From positions 1-64,000 of the forward strand of contig CANQMT010000008.1 in assembly GCA_947625055.1 (NCBI GenBank): a stretch of DNA of 64,000 nucleotides. The letters are read 5' to 3'. How positions within the stretch are numbered: the first letter of the stretch is position 1; every line of letters begins with the position of its first letter. Shown here one piece after another: positions 25,040-33,154 of the stretch. The notes under the pieces were generated by a model, which ran no database searches, had not been told where the DNA came from, and saw only the letters and a program-made list of their open reading frames with translations. This DNA is from an uncultured Monoglobus sp. (GTDB lineage Bacteria; Bacillota; Clostridia; Monoglobales; Monoglobaceae). Position numbers and translations under genes: made by a program.

Positions 25040-26297
25040 TTGCATGTATGTCGATCTGCTCGGTGTCAAGCTTTGAATACTCGATTATCTGGCTGCTGTA
25101 AAGCCCGTAATAGCCCGACATCATGTAACTCACTGCGGCCGCCGTCGCGAACAGCACGATCCCGCCCGAGCCGAACATCTCGACCCCGAAAAATATCGAG
25201 GCTATCGGGCAGTTAACGACTCCGCAGAACATTGAGATCATTCCGAGCGCCGCGGCGAAGCCGGGATCGATTTTAAGCAGCCCGCCCAAAACGCAGCCCA
25301 GCGTGGCGCCGATGAAAAGCGTCGGCAGTATCTCGCCGCCTTTAAATCCCGCGCCGATCGTGATGACCGTGAACAGAATTTTAAGAGCGAAGGCGTAGGG
25401 AACGGCCGTTCCGTTTTCAACCGCAGCGACGATAACCTGCGAGCCGGTTCCGTTATAGTCGGTCGTGCCGAGGATAAAGGTGAGCGCGGCGATAACCGCG
25501 CCGCCCGTGAACACGCGGATATACGGATTTTTAAATATCCGCCGCATCGTTTTTTCGGAGCCGTAGATCCCGACGCAGAATATTATGCTGACCGCCGCGC
25601 ATATCATCGCGAGGGCTATTGTCTTAAAGAATATCACAAGGTGAAGCTCGGGAACGCTGCCGAGAGCGTAAAACGCGGGCTCAATTCCGAAAAGCAGCGT
25701 GATCTTGTAGGCCAGAACCGAGGCCAGAAGGCACGGAATAAAGGCGGAATACTGGATAACGCCCACGGTTATGACCTCAAGCACAAAAAAGGTCGCGGCG
25801 AGAGGCGTTCCGAACAGCGCCGAGAACACGGCGCTCATGCTGCACATGATTATGATGTGCGCCTCTTTCTCGCCTGGGCGCAGGATTTTTTTCGTGAGCT
25901 CGCCTATGCTGCCTCCGATCTGAAGCGCGGCTCCGGTGCGGCCGACGCTTCCGCCAAAGAGGTGGGTCAGGACCGTCGCGATAAAGATCAGCGGCGCTAA
26001 GCGGAACGGAACCTTTTCCTCGTTTCTGGCAGCCTTTATAACGCTGTTGGTTCCCGCGCTGCTTTCCATTTTGCAGAGGCGGTATATGAACACGATCAAA
26101 AGACCCGCCGCGGGCAGCAGCAGAATTATCAGCTTGTGCGCGTCCCTGAAATCCGTCACATAGGTTATGCAGATGCGGAACAGCGAGATCGCCGCGCCGC
26201 CCAAACCGCCGGTCAGAACGGCGAGAATGAGCCATTTGGCGAACACGCGTATGTACGCGCAGGCCGAAAGGGTTTTCTGTTTGAGCTTTTCCGACAT
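25026..26297 (-). CDS. CLC-family anion channel/antiporter, unusual filter (possible fluoride type)
   Basis: The 423-residue polytopic membrane protein has the CLC fold with about ten to twelve helices. The usual motifs are altered: the first selectivity segment reads SAGTNSVI instead of GSGIP, the GREGP counterpart reads GRTGAALQIG with no gating glutamate at the usual place, and the third reads GAGFKGGEILPTLFIG. Fluoride-exporting CLC proteins are known to depart from GSGIP, so a fluoride/proton role is possible, but I cannot decide from motifs alone. No fluoride riboswitch was recognised upstream. The start at 26297 (MSEKLKQK) was chosen because further upstream codons would read into the tRNA-Gln gene. 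The last codons overlap the shared terminator. Confidence 0.85.
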   Translation of the reverse strand: MSEKLKQKTLSACAYIRVFAKWLILAVLTGGLGGAAISLFRICITYVTDFRDAHKLIILLLPAAGLLIVFIYRLCKMESSAGTNSVIKAARNEEKVPFRLAPLIFIATVLTHLFGGSVGRTGAALQIGGSIGELTKKILRPGEKEAHIIIMCSMSAVFSALFGTPLAATFFVLEVITVGVIQYSAFIPCLLASVLAYKITLLFGIEPAFYALGSVPELHLVIFFKTIALAMICAAVSIIFCVGIYGSEKTMRRIFKNPYIRVFTGGAVIAALTFILGTTDYNGTGSQVIVAAVENGTAVPYAFALKILFTVITIGAGFKGGEILPTLFIGATLGCVLGGLLKIDPGFAAALGMISMFCGVVNCPIASIFFGVEMFGSGGIVLFATAAAVSYMMSGYYGLYSSQIIEYSKLDTEQIDIHAKRKY

Positions 26298-26320
26298 AAT
26301 ATCACCCGAAAATAAATAAT

Positions 26321-26345
26321 AAAAACGCCCGGCGAACCGCCGGGC
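26321..26345 (-). terminator. terminator after tRNA-Leu/tRNA-Gln
   Basis: On the minus strand GCCCGGCG-GTT-CGCCGGGC is followed by GTTTTTATTATTT. It ends the tRNA transcript before the CLC gene. Confidence 0.8.
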
Positions 26346-26350
26346 ATTTG

Positions 26351-26424
26351 TGGCTGCCTGACTAGGATTCGAACCCAGACAAAGTGAGTCAGAGTCACTC
26401 GTGCTACCCTTACACAATCAGGCA
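26351..26424 (-). tRNA. tRNA-Gln (CTG anticodon)
   Basis: The cloverleaf was read on the minus strand: acceptor TGCCTGA/TCAGGCA, D-arm GTG/CAC, anticodon stem AGTGA/TCACT with loop CTCTGAC (anticodon CTG), T-arm with TTCGAAT and an encoded CCA end (26351-26353). Confidence 0.93.
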
Positions 26425-26429
26425 ATAAA

Positions 26430-26514
26430 TGGTGCGAGCAGTGGGACTTGAACCCACACGCCATAAGCACACGCCCCTCAAACGTGCCTGTCTGCCGGTT
26501 CCAGCATGCTCGCA
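26430..26514 (-). tRNA. tRNA-Leu (GAG anticodon)
   Basis: A class II tRNA on the minus strand: acceptor TGCGAGC/GCTCGCA, anticodon stem CACGT/GCGTG with loop TTGAGGG (anticodon GAG), an extended variable arm, T-loop TTCAAGT and an encoded CCA. It lies 5 nt upstream of tRNA-Gln and is cotranscribed with it. Confidence 0.92.
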
Positions 26515-26542
26515 AGTCACTGTTTCATCAAGCAACTCTAAT

Positions 26543-26571
26543 AGTATAATACCTTTTTAATATTTTGTCAA
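26543..26571 (-). promoter_or_regulatory. promoter of tRNA-Leu/tRNA-Gln
   Basis: On minus, TTGACA (26566-26571), a 17-nt spacer, and TATACT (26543-26548), about 29 nt before the tRNA-Leu 5' end. Confidence 0.8.
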
Positions 26572-26637
26572 GGGTTTTTTCAAACTTTTTTTAAACTTTT
26601 TCTTGCAGGAAATTTGAACCGAAAGACTTAATAATAC

Positions 26638-26666
26638 TTGAATTTTCGGCTGAAGTATGTTATACT
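26638..26666 (+). promoter_or_regulatory. promoter of antitoxin/toxin-remnant pair
   Basis: TTGAAT (26638-26643), a 17-nt spacer, and TATACT (26661-26666). The imperfect symmetry AAGTATGTTATACTT overlapping the -10 box could be the autorepressor site usual for such modules. Confidence 0.6.
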
Positions 26667-26689
26667 TTATATGTAGGAGAGTGATTATT

Positions 26690-26911
26690 ATGTCAAACAG
26701 GGAAATAGCTCAAAGTATTATAGATTCTATTCCGGATTCACAAATGGGATATATTGTAAACTTGCTTCAGAATTGGTATATGACATTAGAAGAAGCAACA
26801 GATGATGCTTTTTGTGAAAAATTATATGAGGATTACTTAAATGATGATCCGGAAAAAGATAACGGAATTCAAATAGAGCAGTATGCGCAAAGTTTGGGAA
26901 TAACATTATGA
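26690..26911 (+). CDS. putative type II antitoxin of a RelE-type module
   Basis: The 73-residue acidic protein has a helical N-terminal half (SNREIAQSIIDSIPDSQM) and a C-terminal acidic tail ending in EQYAQSLGITL, a layout seen in clostridial antitoxins partnered with RelE/ParE toxins. The ATG at 26690 was chosen for its AGGAGAG site. Its stop codon overlaps the ATG of the next reading frame (ATGA), the typical translational coupling of a toxin-antitoxin pair. The partner is drastically shortened, so this antitoxin may be an orphan kept after toxin loss. AT content is higher than in the neighbours, as is common for mobile modules. Confidence 0.65.
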   Translation: MSNREIAQSIIDSIPDSQMGYIVNLLQNWYMTLEEATDDAFCEKLYEDYLNDDPEKDNGIQIEQYAQSLGITL

Positions 26912-27036
26912 AATATAAAATGTTATATCGTTTGCGTATTGGTAATGTACGCGTAATATACACGGTTGATAACCAAACAGTTATAATAAAAGTGATAGAT
27001 GCCGGTAACAGAGGACAGATTTATAATAAATATTAA
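26908..27036 (+). pseudogene. internally deleted RelE/ParE-type toxin remnant
   Basis: The open frame encodes only 42 residues. It begins MKYK like a RelE-family toxin, then jumps directly to the family's C-terminal half: YRLRIGNVRVIYTVDN followed by VIDAGNRGQIYNKY, the usual RLRVGdYRviYtvd...v...GhRgdIY pattern. Full toxins are about 85-95 residues, so about 45 residues covering the first helices are missing without breaking the frame. The ATGA overlap with the antitoxin gene is intact. It is probably inactive as a ribosome-dependent nuclease but could still bind the antitoxin. A terminator follows at 27059-27085. Confidence 0.8.
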
Positions 27037-27058
27037 GCAAGCGGAGAGACATATGGAG

Positions 27059-27085
27059 CTGTTGTAAAATTTGCAACAGATCTTT
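27059..27085 (+). terminator. terminator after toxin remnant
   Basis: The stem CTGTTGTAA/TTGCAACAG (27059-27067, 27071-27079) is followed by TCTTTTTG. Confidence 0.75.
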
Positions 27086-27183
27086 TTGCGTTTACAAAAC
27101 TTTAAAATAAAAATTGTTGCCATTTTTTCTCAAATATGTTATTCTATATATGTTGATTTACAATTTTTGAAAAGAGGAATATT

Positions 27184-28026
27184 ATGCAGGGCTTGGTTTT
27201 AGAGGGCGGAACGTTCCGTCCGATATTTTCGTGCGGCGTTATGGACGCGCTGCTTGAGATGGACATTCACTTCCCTTATGTCATAGGAGTGTCGGCGGGG
27301 ATCGCGGACGGCGTTTCATACGTTTCAAGGCAGAAGGGGCGCAATCTTGAGATCATAACCAACTACCGCCATGACAAGCGGTATATCGGAATGAGAAATT
27401 TTTTAAAGGAGCGCAGTATGTTCGGGCTTGAGTTTATCTATGAGACGGTGCCCAACGAACTGATACCTTTTGACTATGATACATATTATAACAGCCCGGG
27501 CGTAGTCAAGGCGGGCGTGACTGACGCGGAGCTCGGCAGGCCTTTTTATCTTGACGCGAAGAATCCCGAGACAAACTGCGAGCTTTTAAAGGCGACCTGC
27601 GCGCTGCCTCTGGCGTTCCCGCCGATCAAGGTTGAGGGCAGGGAGTATTTCGACGGCGGGATATGCGACCCGATACCCGCGCGTCAGGCAGAGCGCGACG
27701 GCTGCGACAGGCTGCTTATCGTGCTGACGAGACCCGCGAGCTACCGCAAAACTCCGTCGAACGCGAACAAGTTCGCGGCGAGGCTCTACCGCAAAAAATA
27801 TCCAAATCTCACGGAGCCGCTGCTGACGAGGCACGAGGTTTACAACAGGCAGCTTGAGTACTGCGCGTTTCTTGAAAAGCGGGGCAGGGCGGTGATCCTG
27901 CGCCCGAGCGAGGAGGCGCAGATCGACTCGTTTGAGAAGGATATGGACAGGATCAAGGGAGTGTACCGATACGGCTATGACCTGGCGCTTGAAAACGGCG
28001 AAAAAATCAAAAAACTGTTTTACTGA
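27184..28026 (+). CDS. patatin-like phospholipase
   Basis: The 280-residue cytoplasmic patatin has a Ser-Asp dyad: oxyanion loop GGTFRP near 9-13, nucleophile Ser37 in IGVSAG and Asp157 in FDGGICDP. It belongs to the RssA/YjjU-like bacterial group that hydrolyses acyl esters of phospholipids; the physiological substrate is unknown. The ATG follows an AAGAGGAAT site. The AEC transporter gene starts 12 nt downstream, so the two are probably cotranscribed, up to the terminator at 28967. Confidence 0.92.
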   Translation: MQGLVLEGGTFRPIFSCGVMDALLEMDIHFPYVIGVSAGIADGVSYVSRQKGRNLEIITNYRHDKRYIGMRNFLKERSMFGLEFIYETVPNELIPFDYDTYYNSPGVVKAGVTDAELGRPFYLDAKNPETNCELLKATCALPLAFPPIKVEGREYFDGGICDPIPARQAERDGCDRLLIVLTRPASYRKTPSNANKFAARLYRKKYPNLTEPLLTRHEVYNRQLEYCAFLEKRGRAVILRPSEEAQIDSFEKDMDRIKGVYRYGYDLALENGEKIKKLFY

Positions 28027-28037
28027 GAGGGATAGAA

Positions 28038-28955
28038 TTGACTGAAAATATATTTATAGTCGGCACGCAGGTCGTTATACTGTTCGTGCTTATTGCAGTT
28101 GGCTTCGGCTGCGCCAAGGCGAAGATACTGAACGACGGCGCGGTGAAAAGCATAATCGATTTCATGCTTTACATAGTGACGCCGTGCGTTATCGTGAACT
28201 CGTATCAGCGGGATTTCGACCCCGCGATGCTCAAGGGATTGGGGATAACGTTCGCCGCCTCGCTGCTGTCTCATATAGCGACGATCATTATCGCGCACAT
28301 TGCCGTTCATGATAAAGACAAGCGGCGCGAGAACGTGCTGCGCTTCGGCGCGGTGTTCTCAAACTGCGGCTACATGTCGCTGCCGCTCCAGAACGCGCTG
28401 CTGGGCGCGGACGGAGTTTTTTACGGCGCGACCTATATCGCGGTGTTCAACATTGTGATGTGGACCTACGGCGTGTTCCTGATGGACGGCGGGATCAAGA
28501 GCATCTCGCTCAAAAAAGCGTTTATAAACCCCGGCATTATCGGCACGGCAGCGGGACTTTTGGTGTTTGTGCTGTCGATCAAGCTGCCGCAGATTATATC
28601 CGAGCCTATCGGCTATATCGCCGCGCTCAACACGCCGCTGCCCATGGTGGTCATCGGTTATCATCTGGCGTCGGCTAAGTTTAACATAAAGGGTACGGGA
28701 ACGTATATATCAATGTTGGTGCGAATGATAATATCGCCGCTTATAATGCTCGGTGGGCTTTACTTATGCGGGATCCGCGGCACGATCCTGGTGGCCTGCG
28801 TGATCGCGGCCTCGGCGCCCTGCGCGGCGGCCACCACAATGTTTGCCGAGAAGTTCGGCGGCGACACCACGCTGTCCGCGGCCTGCGTGTCGATCACCAC
28901 GCTGCTGTCGGTCATAACCATGCCGATAATCGTGGCTCTCGCCGCGGCGCTTTAA
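28038..28955 (+). CDS. AEC-family (auxin efflux carrier type) transporter
   Basis: The 305-residue hydrophobic protein has about ten transmembrane helices in the five-plus-five arrangement of the auxin-efflux-carrier/malonate transporter family. Conserved features include the NCGYMSLPL segment in the first half and the ASAPCAAATTMFAEKFGGD region near the C-terminus, the latter typical of the family. It starts with TTG after a GAGAGGG site. Bacterial AEC members move organic acids or related anions; the substrate here is unknown. Confidence 0.92.
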   Translation: MTENIFIVGTQVVILFVLIAVGFGCAKAKILNDGAVKSIIDFMLYIVTPCVIVNSYQRDFDPAMLKGLGITFAASLLSHIATIIIAHIAVHDKDKRRENVLRFGAVFSNCGYMSLPLQNALLGADGVFYGATYIAVFNIVMWTYGVFLMDGGIKSISLKKAFINPGIIGTAAGLLVFVLSIKLPQIISEPIGYIAALNTPLPMVVIGYHLASAKFNIKGTGTYISMLVRMIISPLIMLGGLYLCGIRGTILVACVIAASAPCAAATTMFAEKFGGDTTLSAACVSITTLLSVITMPIIVALAAAL

Positions 28956-28966
28956 AACCGAAAATA

Positions 28967-28988
28967 AAAAAGGCCGAAAGGCCTTTTT
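28967..28988. terminator. bidirectional terminator
   Basis: AAAAAGGCC-GAAA-GGCCTTTTT is a compact hairpin with T-runs on both strands between the convergent AEC and lipoprotein genes. Confidence 0.9.
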
Positions 28989-29792
28989 TTAATCGTTGAT
29001 CGCGATATAAATGTCAACCCGGTCAAACTCGCCGTAGAATTCCGACGGGAACGTAGCGTTTTCGCCCGGGCCGATCGTCGCAACGTCGTTGGAGTCAAAA
29101 CCGGCCAATTTTTCGCCGCTGAAAAACAAAGTCAGATACTTGAGGTCATCGGCAGACTCGCTGCCGTTGTTCGCAACGGTAATATTCGCGCCGCCTTGGG
29201 CTCTTGAGGCACGCGCTCTTATATCGTCAAGAGAGGGGCCGCCTCCGCGGTTCTCGGTGTAATTCACGGTGCGGACAATCGTCTCGGTGTTAGGTTCAAG
29301 CTTGAAGGCCGCGTAGGAACGGTTGCCGCTCGTTAAGCCGAGAAGGGTCTTATCCTCTGTGTCAAGTACCTTGCCGTCTATGTCGCGGCACTCGATTTCA
29401 ACGTCCGCATCAACATCGAATTTTGAATTGTTTTCAAAGGTAAAGAACGCGTATTTTTCGCCGCCGTTGTCAATGTAGTCATATTCTTCTACATTAATAT
29501 CATCGCCGACGGTTTCGGGGTCGAACTCCTCATTCGAGGAGCTGTCGTTTTTGTCCGAGTTGCTGTTCTTATCTTTGTCGTTTTCGGGCTTGGCCGTAGC
29601 GCGTGAAGAAGAGTTTTCGCGGCTTGAGCCTGATCCGCTCGGATCGTCCGAGCCGTACATTTCCTCAAGTGCGGCAACGCGCTCCTTGAGGCTTTCAAAT
29701 TCCGAGTCGGACACGCAGCCCGAGAGCGGAACCGCCATGACAGCCGCGCAGATAAACGGCGCGAGCGATTTAACAATTTTCTTAAAATTCAT
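28989..29792 (-). CDS. lipoprotein of unknown function with coiled coil and acidic linker
   Basis: The 267-residue lipoprotein has lipobox VPLSGC (lipidated Cys near residue 26). Visible regions are a short coiled coil just after the Cys (SEFESLKERVAALEEMYG), a low-complexity Ser/Asp/Asn/Lys linker (about 50-95) and a C-terminal beta-rich domain (about 100-267) with a FENNSKFDVDADVEIECRD pattern resembling FxLYD/DUF-type beta-sandwiches that carry extracellular decoration domains. I do not recognise a function. It follows the nitroreductase gene by 22 nt with a GGAGGGATG site, so they may be coexpressed. Confidence 0.75.
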   Translation of the reverse strand: MNFKKIVKSLAPFICAAVMAVPLSGCVSDSEFESLKERVAALEEMYGSDDPSGSGSSRENSSSRATAKPENDKDKNSNSDKNDSSSNEEFDPETVGDDINVEEYDYIDNGGEKYAFFTFENNSKFDVDADVEIECRDIDGKVLDTEDKTLLGLTSGNRSYAAFKLEPNTETIVRTVNYTENRGGGPSLDDIRARASRAQGGANITVANNGSESADDLKYLTLFFSGEKLAGFDSNDVATIGPGENATFPSEFYGEFDRVDIYIAIND

Positions 29793-29814
29793 AATATCAT
29801 CCCTCCGTGCGGGT

Positions 29815-30336
29815 TTAGTCCCAAATTATATAGTTATCCTTGCGCGGCTTTGGCTCGGGATAGTCGCAGTCGCGATAGCCCAGGATACAGTTGCCCACGC
29901 CCACATATTTTTCGTCAAGTCCCCATTTTTTCATGATCTCAAGGCCCTCCGGAGTTTTGAAGCTCTCGGTGGCGCGGTTGATCCAGCACGAGTCAATGTC
30001 CAGCGAGTGCGCCGCGAGCATCAGGTTGCCCATAACAAGGCTGCCGTCCTGCATCGCGTTGGCGCCCGAAAGCTCGGTGTCGGCAAACACCACGATCACG
30101 GTTTTCGCGCCGTAGAACGGGTGGTCGTTTGCGGTGAAGCGCGCGTTGATCTCCTCAAGCTTGTCAACCATATCGGGATCGGTCACAACGACCATTACCG
30201 GAGCCTGTCTGCCCATTGCCGTGGGAGCGTATGTCCCCGCCTCAAGGATCAGGTCGAGCTTTTCCCTCTCGATCGGGTCGGGTTTAAACTTGCGCACGCT
30301 GCGGCGGCTTATTATCGTCTTGATCGTTTCGTTCAT
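29815..30336 (-). CDS. nitroreductase-family flavoprotein
   Basis: The 173-residue FMN-dependent nitroreductase-family protein opens TIISRRSVRKFKPDPIE, the FMN-phosphate-binding Arg signature, and contains the GNLMLAAHSLDIDSCWI segment and a C-terminal GYRDCDYPEPKPRK tail. Such enzymes reduce nitroaromatics, quinones or flavins with NAD(P)H; the natural substrate is not predictable. The ATG at 30336 was chosen because the GGAG site is 8 nt before it, whereas an upstream GTG overlaps the site. Confidence 0.92.
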   Translation of the reverse strand: MNETIKTIISRRSVRKFKPDPIEREKLDLILEAGTYAPTAMGRQAPVMVVVTDPDMVDKLEEINARFTANDHPFYGAKTVIVVFADTELSGANAMQDGSLVMGNLMLAAHSLDIDSCWINRATESFKTPEGLEIMKKWGLDEKYVGVGNCILGYRDCDYPEPKPRKDNYIIWD

Positions 30337-30466
30337 ATTTATCACTCCAATTCAGAATAATTGCAATAATTATAACATATATATCGCTGATTTTCAAGAG
30401 ATTTAGGGAAATTATTCCGCCATATTTCGGCAGAACGCGCCGAGAAACAGCCCGTGCCGTTATAAA

Positions 30467-30492
30467 ATAAAAAGAGCGGCCTCGCCGCTCTT
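30467..30492 (-). terminator. terminator of rpsT
   Basis: On minus, AAGAGCGGC-GAG-GCCGCTCTT is followed by TTTATTTTAT. It lies about 100 nt after the rpsT stop; the interval between them holds another GC-rich hairpin-prone stretch (30525-30580). Confidence 0.8.
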
Positions 30493-30594
30493 GTATTGTA
30501 GAGTTTTTGTCTTCAAGTGTCAGATGCCGCCGTTTCGCCGCGGCGGCCATGAATACAAAGTGTTTCCGCCCGTGGCGGATCGTGTGAACAGCCC

Positions 30595-30855
30595 TTATGA
30601 AAGCTTGTTCATCATATTAGCGTACTGGCTCTTTCTGCGGGCGGCGGTGTTCTTGTGCAGTATACCCTTCGCCACAGCCTGATCGGTCTTCTTGACCACA
30701 GCCTTATAAGCTTCGGAGGCAGCGTCCTTGCCCTGCTTTAAAGACTCCTCAAACTTCTTGACAGCGGTCTTGAGCTGTGATTTGTTCATCTTATTCCTGA
30801 GAGTCTTTGTTGCAATAACCTTAACTCTTTTCTTAGCTGATTTGATGTTAGGCAT
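30595..30855 (-). CDS. rpsT: 30S ribosomal protein S20
   Basis: The 86-residue basic protein begins MPNIKSAKKRVKV, the hallmark of bacterial S20, and contains the conserved AVKKTDQAVAKGILHKNTAARRKS C-terminal half. It binds 16S rRNA early in 30S assembly. The ATG at 30855 follows a GGAGGTGAAATC site; further upstream codons add non-family residues. It is a single gene with its own promoter (30906-30934) and terminator. Confidence 0.97.
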   Translation of the reverse strand: MPNIKSAKKRVKVIATKTLRNKMNKSQLKTAVKKFEESLKQGKDAASEAYKAVVKKTDQAVAKGILHKNTAARRKSQYANMMNKLS

Positions 30856-30905
30856 GATTTCACCTCCAGACAAATTTCAATTTGATTTTTACATCAGTAA
30901 AAAAT

Positions 30906-30934
30906 ATTATATCACTATATTTAAAAGAATGCAA
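30906..30934 (-). promoter_or_regulatory. rpsT promoter
   Basis: On minus, TTGCAT (30929-30934), a 17-nt spacer, and TATAAT (30906-30911) in the extended form TGATATAAT. Confidence 0.8.
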
Positions 30935-31053
30935 GAGTTTTTTGAAAAAATTTTGTAATAATTTTCAAATCCCGGGCTGCGGTTTTAGAATATTATGTAT
31001 AAAAATAGGAGCGCGGCGCCCCTAAAAATTTACGCTTAACATGAAAAAACCGA

Positions 31054-31082
31054 TTGACATAATAAGGATATTGTCATATAAT
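31054..31082 (+). promoter_or_regulatory. promoter of asd-dap operon
   Basis: TTGACA (31054-31059), a 17-nt spacer, and TATAAT (31077-31082): a full consensus pair 35 nt before the TTG start. The leader is too short for a lysine riboswitch. Confidence 0.85.
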
Positions 31083-31117
31083 TATATATACGAATGAATT
31101 CAAGGAGGAACAACAAA

Positions 31118-32218
31118 TTGAGACAGTTTAACGTTGGAATTATCGGCGCCACGGGCATGGTCGGACAGCGTTTTATCACGCTGCTGCATGACCATCCGTG
31201 GTTTAACATAAAGCTGCTGGCCGCTTCGCCCAGAAGCGCCGGCAAAAAATACAGCGAGGCGGTCGGCAGCCGCTGGTCAATGTCCGTTGACATTCCCGAG
31301 TCGGTGCGAGACATGGTCGTGTATGACGCGGCGGCTGATGTGGAAAAAATCGCCGCGGAGGTTGACTTTGTGTTCTGCGCGGTCGACATGAAAAAGGACG
31401 AGATCAAGGCTCTTGAGGAAAAATACGCCAAGGCCGAGTGTCCGGTCGTTTCAAACAATTCGGCCCACCGCCACACCCCAGACGTGCCCATGATCATTCC
31501 CGAGATCAATCCCGAGCATGCCGAGATCATCGAGGCCCAGAAAAAGCGCCTCGGCACAAAGCGCGGATTTATCGCGGTCAAGTCAAACTGCTCGCTGCAG
31601 TCGTATCTGCCCGCCTTGGCGGTCATAAACGAGAAATACCCGATCGACAAAGCGCTTGTCACCACCTATCAGGCAATATCGGGCGCGGGCAAGACGTTTG
31701 AGAGCTGGCCCGAGATGGTTGACAACCTGATCCCCTATATCGGCGGCGAGGAGATGAAGTCCGAGGTCGAGCCCAACAAGATCTTGGGCGAGATCAAGGG
31801 CGGTGAGATCGTGCCGTCAGACAAGCTGAGCATTGAGTGCCAGACTTACAGAGTCCCGGTTTCGGACGGACATACCGCCGCGATATTTTTCAGCTTTAAG
31901 GATAGAAAGAACAAGCCCTCGGTCGAGGAGATCGAGAATATGTGGCGCGAATTTGAGGGCGAGCCTCAAAAGCTCGGTCTGCCCCACGCGCCCAAACAGT
32001 TCATATATGTTTACACCGAGAGCGAGCAGCCCGACAAGCCTCAGATCAAAGAGGCCCGCGAGATAGACGGCGGAATGGCCATATCCTGCGGCAGGCTGAG
32101 AGAGTCGGCGCAGTATGACTATAAAATGGTATCAATGAGCCACAACACTCTGCGCGGCGCGGCCGGCGGAGCGGTGCTCATGGCGGAGCTTCTTGCCGCC
32201 AAGGGTTATTTGGATTAA
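31118..32218 (+). CDS. asd: aspartate-semialdehyde dehydrogenase
   Basis: The 366-residue protein has an N-terminal NADP-binding fold with GIIGATGMVGQRF and the catalytic Cys158 in VKSNCSLQ, followed by the substrate-binding region SGAGKTFESWPEM. The length and the SNCS active site match the archaeal/fungal-like Asd group rather than the E. coli type. It reduces aspartyl phosphate to the semialdehyde, the branch-point precursor of DAP/lysine, threonine and methionine. I chose the TTG at 31118 because it lies 8 nt after AGGAGG; an upstream ATG would place the ribosome site inside the gene. It is the first gene of asd-dapA-dapB-ACT. Confidence 0.95.
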   Translation: MRQFNVGIIGATGMVGQRFITLLHDHPWFNIKLLAASPRSAGKKYSEAVGSRWSMSVDIPESVRDMVVYDAAADVEKIAAEVDFVFCAVDMKKDEIKALEEKYAKAECPVVSNNSAHRHTPDVPMIIPEINPEHAEIIEAQKKRLGTKRGFIAVKSNCSLQSYLPALAVINEKYPIDKALVTTYQAISGAGKTFESWPEMVDNLIPYIGGEEMKSEVEPNKILGEIKGGEIVPSDKLSIECQTYRVPVSDGHTAAIFFSFKDRKNKPSVEEIENMWREFEGEPQKLGLPHAPKQFIYVYTESEQPDKPQIKEAREIDGGMAISCGRLRESAQYDYKMVSMSHNTLRGAAGGAVLMAELLAAKGYLD

Positions 32219-32243
32219 TATATTTAAGAAAGGATTTTCGGAT

Positions 32244-33137
32244 ATGAAAAAGCCTATTTTTACCGGAAGCGGCGTTGCGATCATTACGCCGTTTACCGAA
32301 GACGGAGTTAATTATAACAAGATGAGCGAGCTGATCGAGATGCACATCGCTCAGGGGACCGACGCGATAATCGTGTGCGGCACCACGGGCGAATCGGCGA
32401 CGATGCCCGACGAGGAGCATAAGGAGGTCATCCGCTTCACCGTTGAGAAGGCGGCCGGCAGAATTCCCGTTATCGCGGGAACCGGCAGTAACGACACGGC
32501 CCACGCGGTCGAGCTCAGCAAATACGCCGAGAGCGTAGGGGCCGACGGTTTGCTTATTGTGACTCCGTATTATAACAAAACGACGCAGAAGGGATTGTAC
32601 GCGCACACAAAGCTGATCGCCGACAGTGTGAAGATCCCGATCATCCTATACAACATCCCGAGCAGAACGGGCGGCCTCGGCTTTAAGATCGAGACGCTCA
32701 AAAAGCTGGCGGAGCTGCCGAACGTAAACGCCATCAAGGAAGCCACGGGCGACCTCGCGTTTGTTGCCGAGATCGCCGCCGAGACCGACCTTAACATTTA
32801 CGCCGGAAACGACGATATAATCGTTCCGGTCATGTCGCTGGGAGGCAAGGGCGTTATCTCGGTTCTGGCCAACATTCTGCCCAAAGAGACGCACGATATT
32901 TGCGCCATGTTTGAGAGCGGTGAGCTTGACGGATCGCGCGAGCTGTTCCTAAAGCACCTGGATCTTATCCACAAGCTGTTCATCGAGGTCAATCCAATTC
33001 CGATAAAGATCGCCATGAACATGCTGGGCTATGACGCGGGTCCGCTCAGAATGCCCCTTTGCGATATGGAGGACGGCAACAAGGCCGTGCTTGAGGCGGC
33101 GCTTAAAAAGATGAATGTCGGCTGCAAATTAAACTGA
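32244..33137 (+). CDS. dapA: 4-hydroxy-tetrahydrodipicolinate synthase
   Basis: The 297-residue TIM-barrel aldolase condenses pyruvate with aspartate semialdehyde. Visible signatures are CGTTGESATM, YNIPSRTG with the catalytic Tyr, and the Schiff-base Lys165 in AIKEATGD. The ATG follows AAGAAAGGA. It lies 25 nt after asd and 17 nt before dapB, forming the committed steps to diaminopimelate for peptidoglycan and lysine. Confidence 0.97.
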   Translation: MKKPIFTGSGVAIITPFTEDGVNYNKMSELIEMHIAQGTDAIIVCGTTGESATMPDEEHKEVIRFTVEKAAGRIPVIAGTGSNDTAHAVELSKYAESVGADGLLIVTPYYNKTTQKGLYAHTKLIADSVKIPIILYNIPSRTGGLGFKIETLKKLAELPNVNAIKEATGDLAFVAEIAAETDLNIYAGNDDIIVPVMSLGGKGVISVLANILPKETHDICAMFESGELDGSRELFLKHLDLIHKLFIEVNPIPIKIAMNMLGYDAGPLRMPLCDMEDGNKAVLEAALKKMNVGCKLN

Positions 33138-33154
33138 TTTTCGGGGTGATACGA

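Noticed and set aside
26690-27036. Functional toxin-antitoxin system
   Set aside because: The toxin frame is only 42 residues and lacks the N-terminal half of the RelE fold, so I annotated a remnant.
30856-31117. Lysine riboswitch ahead of asd-dapA-dapB
   Set aside because: The promoter is only about 35 nt before the start and none of the L-box conserved elements is visible.
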